DNA from: Oxalobacteraceae bacterium
GTDB taxonomy: Bacteria; Pseudomonadota; Gammaproteobacteria; Burkholderiales; Burkholderiaceae_D
Assembly (NCBI GenBank): GCA_003132085.1
Contig: PKWO01000543.1
Span: 4,121 to 14,466 of the forward strand
Length of the DNA stretch: 10,346 nt
Direction of reading: 5' to 3'
Shown: piece by piece, positions 7,092 to 10,346 of the stretch
Layout of the letters: each line of letters starts with the position of its first letter
How positions within the stretch are numbered: the stretch's first letter is position 1
The notes under the pieces: model-generated
Databases searched by the model: none
The model's input: only the letters and a program-made list of their open reading frames with translations
Told to the model about the DNA's origin: nothing
Translations under genes and position numbers: made by a program

Positions 7092-8324
7092 ATGACAAAA
7101 GACGCAAAAAATTTGATTGTTGGCCTCGACATCGGTACTTCGAAGGTAGTCGCCGTGGTGGCCGAAGTGATGCCCAACGGGCGGCACGAGGTCATCGGTC
7201 TGGGTCAGCACGAGTCGAAAGGACTCAAGAAAGGCGTCGTCGTCAATATCGAAGCGACCGTCGAATCAATCCAGCGTGCGCTGGAAGAGGCCGAACTCAT
7301 GGCCGACTGCAAGATCAGGAATGTGTATACCGGAATAGCCGGTAGCCACATCCGCAGTTTCAATTCGAGCGGCATGGTTGCGATCAAGGACAAAGAGGTC
7401 ACTACGGCTGACGTTGCCCGTGTGATTGAGACCGCCAAAGCAGTCAATATTCCGACTGATCAACAATTGCTGCACACAGTACCGCAGGAATTCATTGTCG
7501 ACAATCAGGAGGATGTGCGCGAACCGATAGGCATGAGCGGCATTCGCCTGGAAGTCAAGGTTCACATTGTCACCGGCGCAGTCTCAGCGGTCCAGAATAT
7601 CGTCAAATGCGTTCGCCGATGCGGACTCGAAGTCTCGGACCTGATCCTGCAACCTATGGCGTCAGCCGACGCGGTGCTGACGCTCGACGAAAAAGAGCTC
7701 GGCGTGGTGCTTATAGACATGGGCGGAGGGACCACCGACGTCGCGATTTTTACCGAGGGGGCGATTCGCCATACCGCAGTCATTCCGATTGCCGGAGACC
7801 AGATTACCAACGACATCGCGATGGCGTTGCGAACGCCGACTTCGGAGGCGGAAGAAATCAAATTGCGCTACGGCGTTGCGAAACAGGTACTGGCAGATCC
7901 AGGTGAATCGTTGGAGGTTCCGGGGTTGGGCGACCGCGGCCCGCGCTCGCTGTCGCGCCAAGCGCTTGCGGCAGTCATTGAGCCGCGGGTAGAAGAGTTG
8001 TTTGCGATGGTGCATCAGGTAGTGCGGGAGTCCGGTTACGAAGAAGTGCTGTCCAGCGGCATTGTGTTGACCGGCGGATCGGCCATGATGCCCGGCATGG
8101 TTGAGTTGGCGGAGGATATTTTTCTCAAGCCCGCTCGCCTTGGCACACCCGAATATAGCGGGCAACTGGCGGATGTAGTGCGCAGCCCGCGTTACGCGAC
8201 GGTTTTGGGTTTGCTGCTGGAAGCAAAGAAGCAATATTTGCGCGGCTATGTCGTCACGCGGCAGGATGGCACGATGAAGGCGATATGGCAGCGGATGAAG
8301 GAATGGTTCTTGGGGAATTTTTAA
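7092..8324 (+). CDS. ftsA: FtsA, actin-like membrane anchor of the Z ring
   Basis: FtsA is an actin-fold ATPase that polymerises under the inner membrane, binds the FtsZ C-terminal peptide and recruits later division proteins. The 410-residue product (E. coli 420) has the phosphate-1 loop VGLDIGTSK (10-18), the SHS2/1C domain (about 84-160), the phosphate-2 loop DMGGGTTDVAIF (209-220) and the adenosine-site TGGSAMMPG (327-335). The C-terminal amphipathic helix KAIWQRMKEWF (396-406) is the membrane-targeting sequence. I chose ATG 7092 because homology begins with MTKDAKNLIVGLDIG. An in-frame ATG at 7065 would add nine lysine-rich residues and overlap ftsQ by 17 nt. The chosen start is 10 nt after the ftsQ stop and has only a weak binding site (AAGCGGA, 7080-7086), so coupling to ftsQ is plausible. 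Confidence 0.95.
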   Translation: MTKDAKNLIVGLDIGTSKVVAVVAEVMPNGRHEVIGLGQHESKGLKKGVVVNIEATVESIQRALEEAELMADCKIRNVYTGIAGSHIRSFNSSGMVAIKDKEVTTADVARVIETAKAVNIPTDQQLLHTVPQEFIVDNQEDVREPIGMSGIRLEVKVHIVTGAVSAVQNIVKCVRRCGLEVSDLILQPMASADAVLTLDEKELGVVLIDMGGGTTDVAIFTEGAIRHTAVIPIAGDQITNDIAMALRTPTSEAEEIKLRYGVAKQVLADPGESLEVPGLGDRGPRSLSRQALAAVIEPRVEELFAMVHQVVRESGYEEVLSSGIVLTGGSAMMPGMVELAEDIFLKPARLGTPEYSGQLADVVRSPRYATVLGLLLEAKKQYLRGYVVTRQDGTMKAIWQRMKEWFLGNF

Positions 8325-8375
8325 ATAGCGACAGACGCCACAAACAGTCAATTTTTTGTATCAACCCGTAGTTAG

Positions 8376-8414
8376 CAGTCGCTAGTCGCCACATCGCGTG
8401 ATGACTATCGACTG
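8376..8414 (+). promoter_or_regulatory. Long imperfect stem-loop upstream of ftsZ
   Basis: Arms 8376-8392 and 8398-8414 are complementary at 15 of 17 positions. Counting from the base there are six Watson-Crick pairs, a C-T mismatch, five pairs, a G-U wobble, a C-A mismatch and three pairs, closing on a five-base loop (ATCGC). The structure ends 15 nt before the ftsZ ribosome binding site. No T-run follows, so it does not look like an intrinsic terminator. It could be a DNA dyad for a regulator or an mRNA leader structure affecting ftsZ stability or translation. It lies in the 115-nt ftsA-ftsZ gap (8325-8439), where I see no convincing -35/-10 pair. Confidence 0.5.
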
Positions 8415-8429
8415 AAAACTGCATACTTT

Positions 8430-8434
8430 AGGAG
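8430..8434 (+). promoter_or_regulatory. Ribosome binding site of ftsZ
   Basis: AGGAG five bases before ATG 8440 fixes this start over the in-frame ATG at codon 5 (8452). It is stronger than the sites before ftsQ and ftsA, in keeping with the need for FtsZ in excess over FtsA. Confidence 0.8.
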
Positions 8435-8439
8435 TCTTC

Positions 8440-9627
8440 ATGGAAATCGATATGCTCGATAACGTAGCAGTGGGAACCGTGATCAAGGTCGTCGGCGTCG
8501 GCGGCGCCGGCGGCAATGCGGTGCAACACATGATAAACAAAGGAGTTTGCGGAGTGGAGTTCATCGCCGCCAACACTGATGCGCAGGCACTCAAATTATC
8601 CAAAGCGCATAACATTATCCAGATCGGAGAAACCGGCCTGGGCGCGGGGATGAAACCGGAGATAGGCCGGCAACTGGCGGAAGAATCGCGTTCGCGGATT
8701 GAAGACGCGTTGCGCGGCGCGCATATGGTGTTCATTGCAGCCGGCATGGGCGGCGGTACCGGTACCGGCGCCGCACCGATTGTCGCGCAAATTGCCAAGG
8801 AACAGGGCGCACTGACCGTCGCCGTGGTGTCCAAGCCGTTTTCGTACGAAGGGCAAAAATGCATGGACATTGCGGACGAAGGGTTGGAGGCATTGGCGCA
8901 ACATGTCGACTCGCTCATCATCATCCTCAATGAAAAGCTAGAGGAAATCTACGAAGACGACAGCATGATCGAATGGTTGCAGCACGCCGACGACGTTCTC
9001 AACAACGCGGTGGCAGGGATTGCCGAAATCATCAACGTGCCGGGTCACATCAATGTCGATTTTAACGACGTCAAGACCATCATGGGCGAGCAAGGCAAAG
9101 CAATGATGGGAACGGCAACCGCTTCCGGCGTCGACCGTGCCCGCATCGCAGCGGAACAAGCGGTGGCTTCGCCGCTGCTGGACGGCATCGATTTGTCCGG
9201 CGCACGCGGTGTACTGGTTAACGTTACGGCCAGCCGCGGCCTCAAGGGCAAGGAAATCAAGGAAGTGATGGCGACCGTGCGGGCGTTCGCTGCGGCTGAT
9301 GCGTCGATCGCGCAAGGTATTGCCTACGACGATCAAATGGGCGACGACATCCGCGTGACGGTGGTAGCCACCGGCCTGGGCCGCGCCCGCAAGACGGTAC
9401 AGTTGGTGCCCACTCCGGTGATGCGTACCGGTACGCATAACGAGCCGATCCACGCCAATGCCAACACAGGCATGGCGCGCGGAGCTGCAGGCACGTCGTC
9501 ATTCGACGGTTTGAAGGCGCCGGCAGTGTGGCGCCGCGAGTCGGCATCGGAAACGGTGCGCGCACTGGAGAAAAACGGGATGGAAACCTACGATATTCCA
9601 GCGTTCTTGCGTAAGCAAGCGGACTAA
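8440..9627 (+). CDS. ftsZ: FtsZ, tubulin-like GTPase of the Z ring
   Basis: FtsZ polymerises at midcell in a GTP-dependent way and organises the divisome. The 395-residue product has the glycine-rich GTP-site loop VGVGGAGGNAV (18-28), the tubulin signature GGGTGTG (104-110), SKPFSYEG (131-138), N164 and D184-D185 regions as in the family, and the T7 catalytic loop NVDFNDV (205-211) with N205, D207 and D210. A variable linker follows from about 317. The C-terminal peptide DIPAFLRKQAD (385-395) is identical to that of E. coli FtsZ and should bind FtsA and other partners. At the position of E. coli R142, an arginine near the nucleotide, there is C141. The gene has its own strong ribosome binding site and a 115-nt leader, so it is probably expressed partly apart from ftsA. 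Confidence 0.98.
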   Translation: MEIDMLDNVAVGTVIKVVGVGGAGGNAVQHMINKGVCGVEFIAANTDAQALKLSKAHNIIQIGETGLGAGMKPEIGRQLAEESRSRIEDALRGAHMVFIAAGMGGGTGTGAAPIVAQIAKEQGALTVAVVSKPFSYEGQKCMDIADEGLEALAQHVDSLIIILNEKLEEIYEDDSMIEWLQHADDVLNNAVAGIAEIINVPGHINVDFNDVKTIMGEQGKAMMGTATASGVDRARIAAEQAVASPLLDGIDLSGARGVLVNVTASRGLKGKEIKEVMATVRAFAAADASIAQGIAYDDQMGDDIRVTVVATGLGRARKTVQLVPTPVMRTGTHNEPIHANANTGMARGAAGTSSFDGLKAPAVWRRESASETVRALEKNGMETYDIPAFLRKQAD

Positions 9628-9633
9628 GTCTTA

Positions 9634-9671
9634 CCGCGTTAGAATAAGCTGGCTAACTTGGCCTAACGCGG
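9634..9671 (+). repeat. Perfect 9-bp inverted repeat after ftsZ, with repeated CTAAC motif
   Basis: CCGCGTTAG (9634-9642) and CTAACGCGG (9663-9671) are exact reverse complements around a 20-nt loop, seven bases after the ftsZ stop. Further CTAAC copies lie in the loop (9653-9657) and downstream (9697-9701). No T-run follows, so it is not a typical terminator. It may be a 3' stabilising hairpin of the ftsZ mRNA or an operator for the peroxiredoxin gene. The rest of 9672-9720 shows nothing else I can call. Confidence 0.5.
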
Positions 9672-9720
9672 CTCCTAAGCGTCTGCACGAAACGAACTAA
9701 CAAGGCATACTGTGGTTTGC

Positions 9721-9748
9721 ACGCTGCGCCAATCGGCGCGGCGTTTTT
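9721..9748 (+). terminator. Intrinsic terminator between ftsZ and the peroxiredoxin gene
   Basis: ACGCTGCGCC (9721-9730) pairs with GGCGCGGCGT (9735-9744) over ten positions, with one T-G wobble and a four-base AATC loop. It is followed at once by T's (T9744-T9748). The GC-rich stem and T-run are what a rho-independent terminator needs, although the tract is short and then interrupted by G. It would end, or partly attenuate, transcription of the dcw operon before the peroxiredoxin gene, 38 nt before that gene's ATG. Confidence 0.75.
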
Positions 9749-9775
9749 GTTATGAAATACCGCCCAACCATAAAG

Positions 9776-9781
9776 AAGGAG
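9776..9781 (+). promoter_or_regulatory. Ribosome binding site of the peroxiredoxin gene
   Basis: AAGGAG five bases before ATG 9787 decides the start. It rules out the upstream in-frame GTG at 9712, which would put the terminator hairpin inside the coding region. Confidence 0.85.
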
Positions 9782-9786
9782 TTCAC

Positions 9787-10293
9787 ATGACTATCAAAAT
9801 TGGCGACCATCTGCCAGAAGGCGCGCTCGCAGAGTTTATAGAATCACCGACCGAAACCTGCGCAATCGGCCCCAATACGTTTCAAGTGGCAGACCTTGTC
9901 AAAGGCAAAAAAATCGCAATATTCGGCTTGCCGGGCGCCTTCACCCCGACTTGTTCCGCCCAACACGTGCCGGGTTATGTGAAGCACGCGGCCGATTTGA
10001 AGGCCAAGGGCGTTGATGAAATTTGGTGTATTTCCGTTAATGACGCATTTGTGATGGGTGCGTGGGGGCGTGACCAGAAAGCTACCGGTATCGTGCGCAT
10101 GTTTGCCGACGGCAATGCCACCTTCAGCAAAGCACTGGGCTTGGATGCGGATTTCACCAAGTTCGGCATGGGAACCCGCTCGCAGCGATACTCTCTGCTG
10201 GTGGAAAATGGCGTGGTCAAGCAATTGAATGTCGAACAAGGCGGGAAATTCGAAGTATCAAACGCAGAAACCCTGTTGGCGCAACTGGGCTGA
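9787..10293 (+). CDS. Peroxiredoxin, Prx5 (type II) subfamily
   Basis: This is a thiol peroxidase that should reduce hydrogen peroxide and alkyl hydroperoxides in the cytoplasm, recycled by glutaredoxin or thioredoxin. The 168-residue product has the Prx5-type active-site motif PGAFTPTCS (49-57), with peroxidatic C56. The active-site arginine is probably R131 in GTRSQRYS (129-136). Other family marks are VNDAFVMGAWG (84-94) and the short C-terminal end. C81 lies 25 residues after C56, the same spacing as the two cysteines of plant type II peroxiredoxins, so an intramolecular disulfide is possible; a third cysteine is C25. There is no signal peptide. From memory, a peroxiredoxin next to ftsZ and before lpxC is a common arrangement in Burkholderiales. 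The gene lies between two terminators, so it either has its own promoter, which I cannot place, or depends on readthrough. Confidence 0.92.
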   Translation: MTIKIGDHLPEGALAEFIESPTETCAIGPNTFQVADLVKGKKIAIFGLPGAFTPTCSAQHVPGYVKHAADLKAKGVDEIWCISVNDAFVMGAWGRDQKATGIVRMFADGNATFSKALGLDADFTKFGMGTRSQRYSLLVENGVVKQLNVEQGGKFEVSNAETLLAQLG

Positions 10294-10316
10294 ATTTTTG
10301 CCGCGTGCGATATCCC

Positions 10317-10344
10317 AAAAGCGGTGCCTGGTGCGCCGCTTTTT
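10317..10344 (+). terminator. Intrinsic, possibly bidirectional terminator after the peroxiredoxin gene
   Basis: AAAAGCGGTGC (10317-10327) pairs with GCGCCGCTTTT (10333-10343) over eleven positions, with one T-G wobble and a five-base CTGGT loop, ending in five T's (10340-10344). The A-run on the 5' side gives a matching T-run on the other strand, so it could also stop transcription entering from the right. It begins 23 nt after the peroxiredoxin stop. Confidence 0.85.
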
Positions 10345-10346
10345 AC

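Noticed and set aside
8421..8427. GCATACT before ftsZ, also at 9705-9711 before the peroxiredoxin, as a shared -10 element
   Set aside because: The 7-mer match is short, neither copy has an acceptable -35 at 16-18 bp, and the downstream copy precedes a terminator.
9640..9645. TAGAAT as a -10 box for the peroxiredoxin gene
   Set aside because: It is one mismatch from TATAAT, but no -35-like hexamer lies at the right distance, and it overlaps the inverted repeat.
9747..9774. TTGTTA-16 bp-CATAAA as a promoter just before the peroxiredoxin gene
   Set aside because: A start about 7 nt after this -10 would fall at the ribosome binding site, leaving no usable leader.
9712..9786. GTG-initiated extension of the peroxiredoxin by 25 codons
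   Set aside because: It would place the terminator hairpin inside the coding region, lacks a binding site and has no family similarity; AAGGAG sits before ATG 9787.
1..10346. Mobile elements, CRISPR arrays, tRNA or rRNA genes, or a novel defence-type system
   Set aside because: None is visible. All coding space is filled by conserved cell-wall and division genes, with no repeats of array or insertion-sequence type.

Overview
The window is a stretch of the division and cell wall (dcw) cluster of a betaproteobacterium, with every gene on the + strand. The order is mraY (3' end only), murD, ftsW, murG, murC, ddl, ftsQ, ftsA, ftsZ, and then a Prx5-type peroxiredoxin. The ftsZ-peroxiredoxin adjacency, the MurD loop insertion and the style of the FtsZ, FtsQ and MurG proteins suggest Burkholderiales, most likely an Oxalobacteraceae relative (Herminiimonas/Janthinobacterium/Collimonas type). 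That placement rests on recalled family patterns, not on a search.

Layout: positions 1-6294 hold the peptidoglycan precursor genes with the septal glycosyltransferase FtsW. They are packed with no intergenic space: mraY/murD share TAATG, and murD/ftsW, ftsW/murG, murG/murC and murC/ddl each share ATGA. The ddl stop also sits in an ATGA, but this opens only a six-codon mini-ORF that ends 2 nt before ftsQ. ftsQ (6314-7081) carries an exact DnaA-box sequence and ends in an A8G tract just before ftsA (7092-8324). The first real gap (8325-8439) lies between ftsA and ftsZ and holds a long imperfect hairpin just upstream of the ftsZ ribosome binding site. ftsZ (8440-9627) is followed by a 159-nt gap with a 9-bp inverted repeat and an intrinsic terminator. 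The peroxiredoxin gene (9787-10293) follows, closed by a second, bidirectional-looking terminator at the window edge.

Function: MraY and MurG make lipid I and lipid II. MurC, MurD and Ddl build the UDP-MurNAc-pentapeptide precursor. FtsW polymerises lipid II at the septum. FtsQ, FtsA and FtsZ are, respectively, the divisome scaffold, the membrane anchor of the Z ring and the ring itself. Overlapping starts and stops suggest coupled, stoichiometric translation, while the hairpin and gap before ftsZ suggest separate control of FtsZ level.

I see no mobile element, CRISPR array, tRNA/rRNA or unknown multi-gene system. The points worth checking are substitutions at usually conserved active-site positions (MurG HEQN, FtsZ Arg142, Ddl Gly276, E. 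coli numbering) and small regulatory structures at gene junctions.
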